Assembly: GCF_001427605.1 (NCBI RefSeq)
Contig: NZ_LMGZ01000020.1
Span: forward strand, 24,056-88,055
Reading direction: 5' to 3'
DNA: 64,000 nt
From: Devosia sp. Root635
GTDB taxonomy: Bacteria > Pseudomonadota > Alphaproteobacteria > Rhizobiales > Devosiaceae
Position 1 is the first letter of the stretch. Every line of letters starts with the position of its first letter. Under the pieces are notes generated by a model, which was not told the DNA's origin, did no database searches, and saw only the letters and a program-made list of their open reading frames with translations. Shown here in pieces: positions 1-10,864 of this stretch. The position numbers were made by a program, and so were the translations under genes.

Positions 1-265
1 CACCCTGCCGATGATGCGTTCGACCATCGGCGCCGTGCTGTCGCTGGGCCTCATCGGCACGCTGCAGCAATTCGACCTGTTCCCCGCGCTCACCGAGGGC
101 GGCCCGGCCAATACCTCCAATGTGGCCGGCTACTGGTCCTGGCAGTTGAGCTTCCAGCTCTATGACTTCGCCAAGGGCGCCACCGTCTCGGTAATGATGT
201 TCGTGCTCGTGCTGTTCGCCTCGATCGTCTATGTGCGCTCCACCCGCCACGAGGTGCGCGGATGA
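1..265 (+). CDS. Sugar ABC transporter permease, C-terminal fragment (cut by window edge)
   Basis: The reading frame is open from base 2 and enters the window without a start, so only the last 87 or so residues are seen. They contain two hydrophobic stretches and a short basic tail, as in the end of MalF-type inner-membrane permeases. The stop overlaps the next permease start in an ATGA arrangement, which indicates translational coupling. Role inferred from context: first of two permeases of a carbohydrate importer whose ATPase and a GH127 glycosidase follow. The solute-binding protein is not in the window and probably lies upstream. Confidence 0.85.
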   Translation, partial: TLPMMRSTIGAVLSLGLIGTLQQFDLFPALTEGGPANTSNVAGYWSWQLSFQLYDFAKGATVSVMMFVLVLFASIVYVRSTRHEVRG

Positions 266-1085
266 CCCGGCCCTATACCCCCTGGCTGCTGCTGCTCGTC
301 GCCCTGGCGCTGGCCGCCGTCTACCTGTTCCCGCTCTATTGGATGTATGTCACCAGCCTCAAGGGCAGCTCGGAAATCTTCGCCAATCCGCCCACTTTCT
401 GGCCGGTGGCACCCGATCCGGGCGTTTATCCCGCGGTGTGGGCCCGTCGCAACATGCCCGTTTTCCTCAGCAATTCGGTGATCATTGCCGCCGGTGTCAC
501 GGCGATCACCGTGATCCTGGGCACCGGTTGCGCTTATGTGCTGGCGCGCTACCGCAATGTCTGGATCGATATCGGCCTGTTCTGCGTGCTGATGCTGCAG
601 GTCCTTCCGGCCTCGGTGATGGTGACGCCGCTGTTTGTTGGCTTCAATCAGGTCGGACTTTTGAGCTATCCGCGGACGGCGGTGGTGCTGGCGGCGGCGG
701 CCAAGGCCATGCCCTTCTTCGTCGTGCTGGTGCGCGCCACCTTCATGAGCGTGCCGCGCGAGTTGGAGGAAGCCGCGCTGGTCGATGGCAATTCCCGCGT
801 CGGCGCGTTCTTCACCATCGTCTTGCCACTGGCGCGCAATGGCATTCTCGTCTGCGCAATCCTCACCTTCATGAGTTCGTTCGGCGAATACATCTACTCC
901 AAGTCGATCATCCAGGATCCGAACCTGCAGCCCGCCAGTGTCGGCCTGTCGGGCTTTCTCGGGCCCAATTCGACCGACTGGAACTCCATCATGGCCTATG
1001 CGGCGATCTATGTGACGCCCATTCTGGCCGCCTTCGTCATCCTGCAGCGGCGCATCGTCGCCGGCCTGACCTCGGGAGCCCTCAA

Positions 1086-1089
<4 letters not shown>
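262..1089 (+). CDS. Carbohydrate ABC transporter permease (MalG type)
   Basis: 275-residue integral membrane protein, the usual length for MalG-family permeases (CUT1 sugar importers). The N-terminus has a membrane segment at about residues 10-30, and several more follow. A coupling loop of the EAA type, reading ELEEAALVDG with a downstream LP pair, lies at about residues 167-190 and is where the permease contacts the ATPase. The start overlaps the previous gene by 4 nt and its stop overlaps the following ATPase start by 4 nt, so the three are one operon. The substrate is not shown directly. The GH127 enzyme downstream suggests arabinose-containing oligosaccharides. Confidence 0.92.
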
Positions 1090-2147
<1,058 letters not shown>

Positions 2148-2155
2148 CTCCAGTC

Positions 2156-4066
2156 ATGTCACACTATACCCCGGTCCCATTCCCCGACGTCAGGCTGGAG
2201 GGGCAATTCTGGCGCGAGCGGCTCGACACTGTATTGACCCGCACCGTGCCCAGCCAGCATCGCAAGCTCGGCGAATACGGCATTCTCGACTCGCTCAAGC
2301 TGCCCAGTCCAACGCCGCCGCTGCGCTTTCCGCGCCACGCCAATGGCTTCACGGTTCAGGTGTTCTGGGACAGCGATGTCGGCAAATGGATCGAGGCGGC
2401 CAGCTATGCCCTGGCGCATCGCCGCGATGCCGATATCGAGGCGAAAATCGAGGCCGCCATCGACGACCTCGAAAAGGCCCAGTTGCCCGATGGCTATCTC
2501 AACTGCTGGTATCTCGGCCACGAACCGGAAAATCGCTGGACCAACCTGCGCGACAATCACGAAATGTATAATGCCGGCCACCTGCTGGAAGGCGCCATCG
2601 CCTATTTCCGCACCACCGGCCGCCGCCGCTTCCTCGACATCATGGAGCGCTATCTCGACCACATCTATTCGGTCTTCGGCACCGGACCGGACCAGCGCCG
2701 CGGCTATGATGGTCACGAGGAAATCGAGCTGGCGCTGATGAAGCTCTATGCCCTCACCGGCGAGCGCAAGCATCTCGATTTCGCCACCTACCTCATCAAC
2801 GAGCGTGGCCGCCAGCCGCACTATTTCGACATCGAACGCGAAGCCCGCGAGGCTGGCGACACCAGGCAGCGCTACGTCTTCGCCAATTACGAATATTCCC
2901 AGAGCCACCGGCCAGTGCGCGAGCAGGACAAGGTCGTCGGCCATGCCGTGCGCGCCATGTATCTCTATACCGCCATGGCCAATCTCGCCGCCGAACTCGG
3001 CGATGCCGCGCTCAAGCATGCCTGCGAGGTGCTGTGGGACGATGTGATGGAAACCAAGATGTATGTGACCGCGGGCCTCGGCCCGTCGGCGCATAATGAA
3101 GGTTTCACCCACGATTTCGACCTGCCGAACCAGACCGCCTATGCCGAGACCTGCGCTTCGGTGGCCCTGATCTTCTGGGCCCAGCAGATGCTGCATCTCG
3201 ATCTGGACGGCAAGTATGGCGACATTCTCGAACTGGCCATGTTCAATGGCGCCCTCTCGGGGCTGAGCCGCGACGGCGAGCATTATTTCTACGCCAACCC
3301 GCTCGAAAGCAACGGCACGCCGATGCGCTGGGACTGGCATACCTGCCCCTGCTGCACGATGAATGTCAGCCGCCTCGTGGCGTCAGTGGGCGGCTATTTC
3401 CTGTCAACGGCGCCCGATGGCGTCGCCTTCCACCTCTATGGCGGCATTGCCGCGGATGTTGAAGTGGCCGGCATCAGGGTCGCGTTGCGCGAGGTGTCGG
3501 CCTATCCCTGGAACGGGGATATCAGGATCCACGTCGATCCGGCAGAACCGGCGACGTTCGATGTGAAGCTGCGCATTCCGGGCTGGTCTTCGGGGGCCGT
3601 GGTGTCGGTCAATGGCGCCGCGGTTGATGCCGGCAAAATCGTCGACGGCTACCTGACCATCAACCGGCGCTGGGCGAAGGGCGATGTCGTCACCCTCGAC
3701 CTTCCCATGCCGCCAGTCCGGCTCTATGCCCATCCTGGCGTCATCATGGATGCCGGCCGCGTGGCGCTGAAGCGGGGGCCGCTGGTCTATTGCCTGGAGG
3801 AAGCCGACAATCCCGGCGGCCGGGTGCAGCGCCTCAAGCTCCCCCGCAGTTCGCAGATCACTGCCGAGGAGCGTCCCGACCTCTTCGGCGGCATAGTCGC
3901 ACTCAGGGCGGAAGCGTCCGCCATCGACGAGAGCGCGTGGACCAGCCTCTACCAGACCTCTCCGGCTCCCGAATCCCGCTCGAGCCTCACCGCCATTCCC
4001 TACTATCTCTGGGCCAATCGAGAACAGGGCTCCATGGTGGTCTGGATGCCGGAGGCGGCCGGCTGA
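2156..4066 (+). CDS. Glycoside hydrolase family 127, probable beta-L-arabinofuranosidase
   Basis: 636-residue cytoplasmic enzyme (no signal peptide) matching family GH127, whose characterised member HypBA1 removes beta-linked L-arabinofuranose. The metal/nucleophile set is visible: an ETC motif with E331 and C333, and a CPCC cluster with C397, C399 and C400. By comparison with HypBA1 (Glu338, Cys340, Cys417, Cys418), the C399/C400 pair supplies the nucleophile and a zinc ligand. The ATG lies 9 nt after the ATPase stop, so the gene is the fourth of the sugar ABC operon. This arrangement points to import of a short arabinoside and hydrolysis inside the cell. GH127 also contains other specificities, so the exact substrate is inferred. 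Confidence 0.88.
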   Translation: MSHYTPVPFPDVRLEGQFWRERLDTVLTRTVPSQHRKLGEYGILDSLKLPSPTPPLRFPRHANGFTVQVFWDSDVGKWIEAASYALAHRRDADIEAKIEAAIDDLEKAQLPDGYLNCWYLGHEPENRWTNLRDNHEMYNAGHLLEGAIAYFRTTGRRRFLDIMERYLDHIYSVFGTGPDQRRGYDGHEEIELALMKLYALTGERKHLDFATYLINERGRQPHYFDIEREAREAGDTRQRYVFANYEYSQSHRPVREQDKVVGHAVRAMYLYTAMANLAAELGDAALKHACEVLWDDVMETKMYVTAGLGPSAHNEGFTHDFDLPNQTAYAETCASVALIFWAQQMLHLDLDGKYGDILELAMFNGALSGLSRDGEHYFYANPLESNGTPMRWDWHTCPCCTMNVSRLVASVGGYFLSTAPDGVAFHLYGGIAADVEVAGIRVALREVSAYPWNGDIRIHVDPAEPATFDVKLRIPGWSSGAVVSVNGAAVDAGKIVDGYLTINRRWAKGDVVTLDLPMPPVRLYAHPGVIMDAGRVALKRGPLVYCLEEADNPGGRVQRLKLPRSSQITAEERPDLFGGIVALRAEASAIDESAWTSLYQTSPAPESRSSLTAIPYYLWANREQGSMVVWMPEAAG

Positions 4067-4270
4067 GGCCGGCAGGTTCCCGCCATTATCGCGCGGCCCG
4101 CCAATGGCGAGCCGACGCAGTTGCATTGGTCCGGCACTGCTGAAAAAGGCGGCAGGCACGCCGCTATCCGGCACGACTCTGCGAGATTTCGCATCTATTC
4201 CTCCAATGTTTCGACTTTTGGAACAGACGGAAGTTTGGGAAGGCTACGCGGAAGTGTTAGGGAGGAGCCA

Positions 4271-5803
4271 ATGCATTTCTTGAAAGCCATCACGCTTGCC
4301 GCTTTGCTGGGCACGGCTGTCGTCAATCCCGCCATGGCGGGCAAGGCGGACGACACGCTGCGCGTCGCCTTCGTGGAGGAAATCCTCGAACTCGACTACA
4401 ACTACACCACCAAGCGCGAATACATCATCATCGCCGACCTGATCGACGAGAACCTCTTCGAGATCAATCCCGAGACCAATGCCTTCGAGCCGGCGGTCGC
4501 GACGGGCTACGAATATATCGATCCGCTCACCATCGAGGTGAAGCTGCGCGACGACGTCACCTTCCACAACGGCCAGAAGCTGACCGCCCGTGACGTGGCC
4601 TATACCTATAACTGGATCATCGACCCCGAAAGCGAGAGCCATCCCGGACCGGGCCATGCCACCTGGCTGAAATCGGCGGAAGTGGTGGACGACTATACCG
4701 TCCGCTTCCACCTGCTCAACGACTACCCGCTGGCCATTCGCGACCTGGCCACGCGCGTCAGCATCCGCCCCGAAAACACCTATCACGTCGACGGCAAGGT
4801 CGTCCGCAACGCGGCCGCTCTGGAGCCGGTCGGCCTCGGCCCCTATCGCGTCGTCAGCTTCGAGCCTGGCCAGGAACTCGTGCTCGAGCGCTATGACGGC
4901 TACTATTCCAACAGCCCCAAGGGCGACGTGCCGATCGACAATATTGTCATCCGCACCATTCCCGATATCGGCACCCAGCAGGCCGAGCTGATGAGCGGCG
5001 GCATCGACTGGATGTACAATGTGCCGCTCGATGTGGCGCAGAGCGTCGAGGGCCTGCCCATGGTGGAGCACCTGTCGGGACCCGATCTGCGCGTGTCCTT
5101 CGTTGTGCTGGACGCCGCCGGATTGACCGATCCGGATGGTCCGCTGACCAATCGCCAGGTGCGCCAGGCGATGAACCACGCGGTCAACAAGGCCGACATC
5201 GCCCAGTATCTGGTCGGCGGCTCGGCCGAGCCCATCCATACACCCTGCCATCCGGCACAGTTCGGCTGCGATACCAGCATCCAGGATTATCCCTACGATC
5301 CAGAAGTGGGCCGTCAATTGCTGGCCGAGGCCGGCTATCCCGATGGCTTCCCGCTCGATCTCTGGGCCTATCGCGATCGCTCCATTGCCGAAGCCGTTGC
5401 CGCCGACTTCGAAAAAATCGGCATCGACGTCAATCTGCGTTACGTGCAGTTGGCCTCGCTCGACCAGGCCCGTGCCAATCAGGAAATCCCGGCCTATATC
5501 GGCACCTGGGGCTCGGGCGGCACGGCCGATACGGCGCTGATCGCCAATATCCACTTCAACGCGACGACCGACCGCAACCTGTCGGGCGACGAAAAACTGA
5601 CCGAACTGGTCCTCGCCGCCGAGGCGACCAGCGATCAGGACGAGCGGCGGCGCCTCTATACCGAAGCGCTGACCATCATCGCCGATGAAGCCTACTGGGT
5701 TCCGCTGGTGACCTATTCGGTCAACTATCTGATCAATTCGGAACTGAATTTCCCGCTCAATGCGGATGGCCTGCCGCGTCTCTATTCGGCAAGCTGGAAA
5801 TAG
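4271..5803 (+). CDS. ABC transporter substrate-binding protein, peptide/nickel family (SBP family 5)
   Basis: 510-residue periplasmic binding protein. The N-terminal 23 residues form a clear signal peptide ending in AMA, followed by a mature start GKADDTL. The length and the pattern of a large two-lobed protein with LRDDVTFHNGQ and AYTYNWI segments fit the OppA/DppA family (SBP_bac_5). A GGAGGAG ribosome site 6-12 nt upstream supports the ATG. It opens a five-gene unit (binding protein, two permeases, fused ATPase, then a lyase). Family 5 proteins bind peptides but also many other small solutes, and the linked lyase and flavin reductase argue against a simple peptide substrate. Confidence 0.92.
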   Translation: MHFLKAITLAALLGTAVVNPAMAGKADDTLRVAFVEEILELDYNYTTKREYIIIADLIDENLFEINPETNAFEPAVATGYEYIDPLTIEVKLRDDVTFHNGQKLTARDVAYTYNWIIDPESESHPGPGHATWLKSAEVVDDYTVRFHLLNDYPLAIRDLATRVSIRPENTYHVDGKVVRNAAALEPVGLGPYRVVSFEPGQELVLERYDGYYSNSPKGDVPIDNIVIRTIPDIGTQQAELMSGGIDWMYNVPLDVAQSVEGLPMVEHLSGPDLRVSFVVLDAAGLTDPDGPLTNRQVRQAMNHAVNKADIAQYLVGGSAEPIHTPCHPAQFGCDTSIQDYPYDPEVGRQLLAEAGYPDGFPLDLWAYRDRSIAEAVAADFEKIGIDVNLRYVQLASLDQARANQEIPAYIGTWGSGGTADTALIANIHFNATTDRNLSGDEKLTELVLAAEATSDQDERRRLYTEALTIIADEAYWVPLVTYSVNYLINSELNFPLNADGLPRLYSASWK

Positions 5804-5818
5804 GCTTGTTCCAAACAT

Positions 5819-5841
5819 CGGGCCGGCCCGGCGCCGGCCCG
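5819..5841 (+). promoter_or_regulatory. Stem-loop between binding-protein and permease genes
   Basis: Perfect 8-bp G/C stem (CGGGCCGG with CCGGCCCG) around a 7-nt loop, in the 54-nt gap after the binding-protein stop. There is no T run, so it is unlikely to be a terminator. It is more likely a 3' mRNA stabiliser that keeps binding-protein transcript above permease transcript. Similar structures follow the two other complete binding-protein genes in the window. Confidence 0.6.
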
Positions 5842-5857
5842 AACAGGGATTGATGCT

Positions 5858-6775
5858 ATGCTCAAATACATCCTGCAGCGGGCCGCGCTGGCGCTTGCCG
5901 TGGCGCTGGTCGTCTCCTTCGCCACGTTCATGCTGCTCAACTATGCGACGGACCCCGCCTCGGCCCTGGCCGGCGAGGATGCCACCCCCGAGATCGTCGA
6001 GCAGATCAGGCAGACCTACGGCTTCGACCGGCCCGTCTTCGTGCGCTATTTCGAATGGCTGGGCGGCGTCGCCCGCGGCGATTTCGGCGAGAGCTACTAC
6101 TGGAACAAGGATGTGGCCGTCCTGGTGCTCGAACGCGCGCCGGTGACCATCGCTCTGGCGCTGTCGGCGCTCATGGTCACCATCGTCATCGCCATCCCGC
6201 TCGGGGCCATCGCCGCCTTGCGGCCCAATTCCTGGGCCGACCGCCTGGCCCTCACCTTCGCCGTATCGGCCCAGGCCATACCCAGCTTCTGGCTCGGCCT
6301 GATGCTGATCATCCTCCTGGGAGTCATGCTCCCCATCCTGCCGATTTCCGGCGACAGCTCCTGGCAGCATTTCGTCATGCCCGCCTTCGTGCTGGGGGCC
6401 AGTTCAGTCCCCGCCGTGATGCGGCTGACCCGCACCGGGCTGATCGAAGTCATGGAATCCGACTATATCCGCACCGCCCGTTCCAAGGGCTATCGCGGCT
6501 TTGCCCTGCTCCGGCGCCACGCCATGCGCAATGCACTGCTGCCCGTGGTGAGCGTCTTGGCCGTGCAACTCGGCCAGAAATTCGGCGGCTCGGTGATCAC
6601 CGAAAGCGTCTTCGCCATCAATGGCCTCGGCCGGCTGGCGCTGCAGTCGATCCTGGGCTCCGACATTCCAACGGTGCAGATGCTGATCTTCATCTTCGCC
6701 CTCATCTTCGTGCTCATGAATCTGCTGGCCGACCTGCTTAATGCAGCGCTCGATCCGAGGATCCGCATCACATGA
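5858..6775 (+). CDS. ABC transporter permease, DppB/OppB type
   Basis: 305-residue membrane protein. It begins with the family-typical hydrophobic N-terminus (MLKYILQRAAL), has a periplasmic loop after the first segment, and carries the binding-protein-dependent permease domain from about residue 95. The coupling loop includes YIRTARSKGYRG, characteristic of the DppB/OppB family, at about residue 205. It forms the first half of the transport channel with the following permease, whose start overlaps its stop by 4 nt. The substrate is unknown and shared with the binding protein at 4271. Confidence 0.93.
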   Translation: MLKYILQRAALALAVALVVSFATFMLLNYATDPASALAGEDATPEIVEQIRQTYGFDRPVFVRYFEWLGGVARGDFGESYYWNKDVAVLVLERAPVTIALALSALMVTIVIAIPLGAIAALRPNSWADRLALTFAVSAQAIPSFWLGLMLIILLGVMLPILPISGDSSWQHFVMPAFVLGASSVPAVMRLTRTGLIEVMESDYIRTARSKGYRGFALLRRHAMRNALLPVVSVLAVQLGQKFGGSVITESVFAINGLGRLALQSILGSDIPTVQMLIFIFALIFVLMNLLADLLNAALDPRIRIT

Positions 6776-7680
6776 CCATCTCCACGCCAGCCGACCTGCC
6801 CGCCGCCTCGGAGGCGAAAACCCCCACGCCCCGCGCGCTGATGCTGCGCCGGGCCCTTGAGCACAAGGGCTTCATTGCCGGCGTCGTCATTGTCGGCACG
6901 CTCATCCTCGTCGCCCTGCTGGCCCCGTGGCTGGCGCCGCACGATCCCTTCGCGCAATCCTTGCCCCACCGGCTGTTGCCGCCCGTCTGGGCCGAGGGTG
7001 GCAACTGGGATTATCTGCTGGGCACCGACCAGGTCGGCCGCGACTATCTCAGCCGGCTCATCTACGGTGCCCGCGTCTCGCTCACCATCGGCTTCGGCGC
7101 CGCGCTGATCGGCATGATGATCGGCGTGACGCTGGGCGTCTGCGCCGGCTATTTCGGCGGCTGGGTCGATCATTCGGTCAGCTTCCTGCTCACCGCCCAG
7201 TTGGCCCTTCCCGGCCTGCTGCTGGCCATGGCGCTGGTCTTCATCATCGGCCCGTCGGTCTGGGTGGTGATCGGCATTATCGGCGTGCTGCACTGGACCT
7301 ATTTCCTCGTGGTCACGCGCTCCGCGACGCAGCGCCTGCGATCACAGGACTTCGTGGCCGCCGCCAGGGCGATGGGCGCCACGCGCTGGCAGATCCTGCG
7401 CACCGAAATCCTGCCCAACCTCTCCAGCCAGATCATCGTCATCTTCACCTTCGAGCTGGGCATTTCGATCCTGGCCGAATCCTCTTTGTCCTTCCTGGGC
7501 GTCGGCATCCAGCCGCCCACCCCGTCCTGGGGCCTGATGATCGCCGAGGGCAAGCAGGCCCTGTTCTACCGACCGTGGCTGGTCATTCTGCCCGGCGTGT
7601 CGCTGTTCCTGCTGGTGATCGGCGCCAACCTGCTGGGCGATGGCCTGCGCGACATCACCTCGCCGCAGGGGAGGAACTGA
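6772..7680 (+). CDS. ABC transporter permease, DppC/OppC type
   Basis: 302-residue membrane protein, partner of the DppB-type permease. It has a long polar N-terminus, a first membrane segment at about residues 38-58, the family motif LLGTDQVGRDYLSRLIYGAR at about 83-102, and a coupling loop with FVAAARAMGAT at about 198. The ATG overlaps the upstream stop (ATGA), and the fused ATPase starts 2 nt after its own stop, so expression is tightly coupled. Confidence 0.93.
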   Translation: MTISTPADLPAASEAKTPTPRALMLRRALEHKGFIAGVVIVGTLILVALLAPWLAPHDPFAQSLPHRLLPPVWAEGGNWDYLLGTDQVGRDYLSRLIYGARVSLTIGFGAALIGMMIGVTLGVCAGYFGGWVDHSVSFLLTAQLALPGLLLAMALVFIIGPSVWVVIGIIGVLHWTYFLVVTRSATQRLRSQDFVAAARAMGATRWQILRTEILPNLSSQIIVIFTFELGISILAESSLSFLGVGIQPPTPSWGLMIAEGKQALFYRPWLVILPGVSLFLLVIGANLLGDGLRDITSPQGRN

Positions 7681-7682
7681 CC

Positions 7683-9515
7683 ATGCTCGACAAACGCACC
7701 ATCCTCAGCGTCGATGACCTCGAAGTCGTCCTCCACACCGCGGTCGGCGACCTCAAGGCCGTGCGCGGCACCAGTTTCGATCTCAAGGCCGGCGAAGCCA
7801 TCGGCATTGTCGGGGAATCGGGCTCGGGCAAGTCGATGACCGCCCTGGCGTTGATGCGGCTCTTGCCGCGCGTCGCGCGGTTGCGGGCCAATGCCATCGC
7901 GCTGGACGGCGTGGCCATAGACACGGCCAATGACCGGGAATTCGCCCATTCCATCGCCGGGCAGAAGATTTCCATGATCTTCCAGGAGCCGATGACCTCG
8001 CTCAATCCGGTCTATTCCATCGGCAGGCAGTTGACCGAGGCGGCCGTGCAGTTTGCCGGCCTCTCGCCCAAGGTGGCGCGCGCCCGCGCCATCGAACTGC
8101 TGGAGCGGGTGGGCATACCCGACCCCGTCGGCCGGCTCGACCAATATCCGCACCAGCTGTCCGGCGGACAGCGCCAGCGGGTGATGATCGCCATGGCGCT
8201 GATGAACGAGCCTGAACTCATCATTGCCGACGAGCCGACCACCGCTCTGGACGTCACGGTACAGGCCCAGATCATGGAATTGCTGGCCGAACTCCGCCGC
8301 GAATTCGGCATGGCGATGATCCTCATCACCCACGACCTGGCCGTGGTCGCCTCGACCGTCGACAAGGTGGCGGTGATGTATGGCGGCGAGATCGTCGAAA
8401 AAGGGCCGTGCCACGAGGTGCTCGCCAACCCCATGCACCCCTATACGCGCGGCCTGCTGGCCTGCGTGCCCAGGATGGACGGCACGCCGCGCCGGCTGGG
8501 CGCCATTCCCGGCATCGTGCCGGCGCTGCTGGGCGAGGTCGACTTCTGCGTCTTTTCCTCGCGCTGCGCCCATGTCCGCGACATCTGCCGCACCCAGCGT
8601 CCGCCAATCCAGGGCGATGGCCAGCGCAGCTACAACTGCATCCTGTCGCCCGACGAGATCGACACCCTCCCGCCGGCCCAGCCCAATGAAGAAATGTCGC
8701 CGCCAATGGTGGAAACGGGGCCGGCGCTGATCGAGGCGCGCGGCATCCACAAATTCTACCGCGACAGGAAGGGCCTCTTCGGCAAGACCAGGACGCTCCA
8801 TGCCCTCGATGCCGTGTCGCTGCAGATACGGCGCGGCGAGACCTTTGCGCTGGTCGGTGAATCGGGGTCGGGCAAGACCACCCTCGCCAAGATCCTGCTT
8901 GGCCTGAGCCCGGCCGATGGCGGCGACGTCCTGCTCGATGGCGAGCCGGTCAACGCCATGGATGCGCGCAAGCGCGCCCGCCTGATGCAGCCGATCTTCC
9001 AGGACCCCTACTCTTCGCTCAATCCGCGCCACACCATCGCGCAGATCATCGCCCGGCCGCTCGATGTGCATCGCATCGGCGACACCGCTTCGCGCAAGCA
9101 GGCGGTGCTGGATGTCATGACCCGCGTGGGCCTGCCCGAGCGCGTCCTCAACAATTATCCCAGCCAGATGTCGGGCGGGCAGCGCCAGCGCGTGGCCATT
9201 GCCCGCGCCCTCATCATGAAGCCGGCTCTGCTGGTCTGCGACGAGCCCACCTCGGCGCTCGACGTTTCGGTGCAGGCCCAGATTCTCAACCTGCTGGCCG
9301 ACCTGCAGCAGGATCTCGGCCTGACCTACCTGCTCATCACCCACAATATCGCCGTCGTGCACCAGGTCGCCTCGCGGATCGCCGTCATGCACCAGGGCAG
9401 GATCGTGGAAATGGGCGAGGCCCGCAAGATCCTGCGCGCGCCCGAGCATGATTACACCAGGCTCCTCCTTTCCTCAGTGCCCGAACTGGCCGCCGCCGGG
9501 AGCAACAACCAGTGA
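7683..9515 (+). CDS. Fused double ABC ATPase (DppD-DppF type in one polypeptide)
   Basis: 610 residues carrying two complete nucleotide-binding domains. The first has Walker [10 protein letters not shown] near residue 44 and LSGGQRQRV near 160. The second has GESGSGKTT near 397 and MSGGQRQRV near 497. The first half ends with the cysteine-containing segment typical of oligopeptide ATPase C-termini (CVFSSRC...CRTQRP), and the second half starts about 40 residues later. In most Dpp/Opp systems these are two separate proteins, as in the second importer of this window. Single-chain versions are known in proteobacteria (for example GsiA/YejF-like). The start ATG has GAGGAAC upstream. The end overlaps the lyase start. 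Confidence 0.93.
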   Translation: MLDKRTILSVDDLEVVLHTAVGDLKAVRGTSFDLKAGEAIGIVGESGSGKSMTALALMRLLPRVARLRANAIALDGVAIDTANDREFAHSIAGQKISMIFQEPMTSLNPVYSIGRQLTEAAVQFAGLSPKVARARAIELLERVGIPDPVGRLDQYPHQLSGGQRQRVMIAMALMNEPELIIADEPTTALDVTVQAQIMELLAELRREFGMAMILITHDLAVVASTVDKVAVMYGGEIVEKGPCHEVLANPMHPYTRGLLACVPRMDGTPRRLGAIPGIVPALLGEVDFCVFSSRCAHVRDICRTQRPPIQGDGQRSYNCILSPDEIDTLPPAQPNEEMSPPMVETGPALIEARGIHKFYRDRKGLFGKTRTLHALDAVSLQIRRGETFALVGESGSGKTTLAKILLGLSPADGGDVLLDGEPVNAMDARKRARLMQPIFQDPYSSLNPRHTIAQIIARPLDVHRIGDTASRKQAVLDVMTRVGLPERVLNNYPSQMSGGQRQRVAIARALIMKPALLVCDEPTSALDVSVQAQILNLLADLQQDLGLTYLLITHNIAVVHQVASRIAVMHQGRIVEMGEARKILRAPEHDYTRLLLSSVPELAAAGSNNQ

Positions 9516-10864
9516 GTGCCGGCGAAACCATGATCACGCCCCAGACCGTCTTCTCCCGCGCCAATCTGTGGCAGACCTGGCTCGATGTGGAAGCGGCCAT
9601 GGCGCTGGCCCAGGCCGAGATCGGCATGATCCCGCAATGGGCGGCCGACCAGATCGCGAGCAAGGCCAGGCTGGACAATTTCGACACGGCCGAACTCGAA
9701 CTCTCGGTGGCCGAAACCATGGCCCCCATCGTGTCGCTGGTGCGGGCGCTGTCCGACATCTGTGGCGAGGCCGGCCGGTTCGTGCATTGGGGCGGCACCA
9801 CGCAGAACATCATGTCCACCGGAAGGCTGCTGCTGGTCCGCCGTTCCCACCAGGCCATGCTCACCGCGCTGGCCGGCGCCATCGACCGGCTTGCAGCGCT
9901 GGCCGACCAGCATGCCGAAACTGCCATGGTGGGGCGCACCAATCACCGCCAGGCCCTGCCCATGACCTTCGGCTTCAAGGTGGCCGGCTGGATCGAGGAA
10001 CTGGCGCGCCAGAACGAGCGGTTCCTGTCGACCGAAAAGCGCGTCTTCGCCCTGCATTTCGGCGGCGCCATCGGCGCCATGCACTCCTTCGAGGGCAAGG
10101 GCGAAGCCCTCAACGCCGCCATTGCCCGCCGCCTCAACCTGACTCCGGTGCTGGTTCCCGATCGCGTCTCGCTCGACGGCCAGGCCGAATACGTGGCCTG
10201 TCTGGCTCTGTTCGGCATGAGTGTGGGCCGCATCGGTTCCGAACTTTATCGCCTCATGGCCGACGAGGTCGGCGAAGTCAGCGAAACCCTCGGCATCGAG
10301 GTCGTCGGCAGCTCCACCATGCCGCACAAGGTCAATCCCAAGCATGTCGTGCATCTGGTGTCGACCGCCGCTCATCTGCGCTCCAAGGTCACCCCGGCCC
10401 TTGAGGCGGGCATGCCGGCCCACGAAGGCGACGCGGCCAGCAACCAGTTGATGTCGAGCACCATCGAAAGCGCCTCGGCCCTGGCCTGGGAGCTGGCCGA
10501 GCGGCTGGAGACCACCCTGGCCAATATCGAAGTCCACGCCGCCAGCATGGCGCAAAATCTCGATCTCAATGCCAGCGTCATCGCCAGCGAGAAGCTGATG
10601 ATGCTGCTCGCGCACAAGCTCGGCAGGACCGTGGCGCATGATGTGGTGCATCACGCCGTCCTCCACAGCGACGCCGCCAGCCTTGCCGATAGCCTTCTCG
10701 AAAACAGCCTGGTCAGCGGCGCGATGAGCCGGACCGAAATGGAGGCGGCGCTGGTCCCCGCGCACTATCTGGGCGATAGCGTCGCCATCGCGCGCAAGGC
10801 TGCCTCGCTTGCCACCGCCACCGCCAGCGCAATCCGGTCCCGGTCGGAGGCATGGCCGGGGTGA
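9512..10864 (+). CDS. Lyase of the fumarase/aspartase superfamily (adenylosuccinate lyase / PcaB-like)
   Basis: 450-residue enzyme. Superfamily landmarks are present: HWGGTTQNI at about residues 91-99 (region 1), a TNHRQA segment at about 146 (region 2), and the mobile-loop signature GSSTMPHKVNP at about 267-277. An ADSL-type C-terminal domain follows. Family members eliminate fumarate or a related product by beta-elimination, or catalyse cycloisomerisation (PcaB). GTG at 9512 overlaps the ATPase stop (GTGA) and has GGGAG about 9 nt upstream; ATG at 9530 is an alternative. Cotranscription with an importer suggests it cleaves the imported compound. It is not a housekeeping purB by context. The substrate is unknown. 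Confidence 0.85.
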   Translation: MSAGETMITPQTVFSRANLWQTWLDVEAAMALAQAEIGMIPQWAADQIASKARLDNFDTAELELSVAETMAPIVSLVRALSDICGEAGRFVHWGGTTQNIMSTGRLLLVRRSHQAMLTALAGAIDRLAALADQHAETAMVGRTNHRQALPMTFGFKVAGWIEELARQNERFLSTEKRVFALHFGGAIGAMHSFEGKGEALNAAIARRLNLTPVLVPDRVSLDGQAEYVACLALFGMSVGRIGSELYRLMADEVGEVSETLGIEVVGSSTMPHKVNPKHVVHLVSTAAHLRSKVTPALEAGMPAHEGDAASNQLMSSTIESASALAWELAERLETTLANIEVHAASMAQNLDLNASVIASEKLMMLLAHKLGRTVAHDVVHHAVLHSDAASLADSLLENSLVSGAMSRTEMEAALVPAHYLGDSVAIARKAASLATATASAIRSRSEAWPG

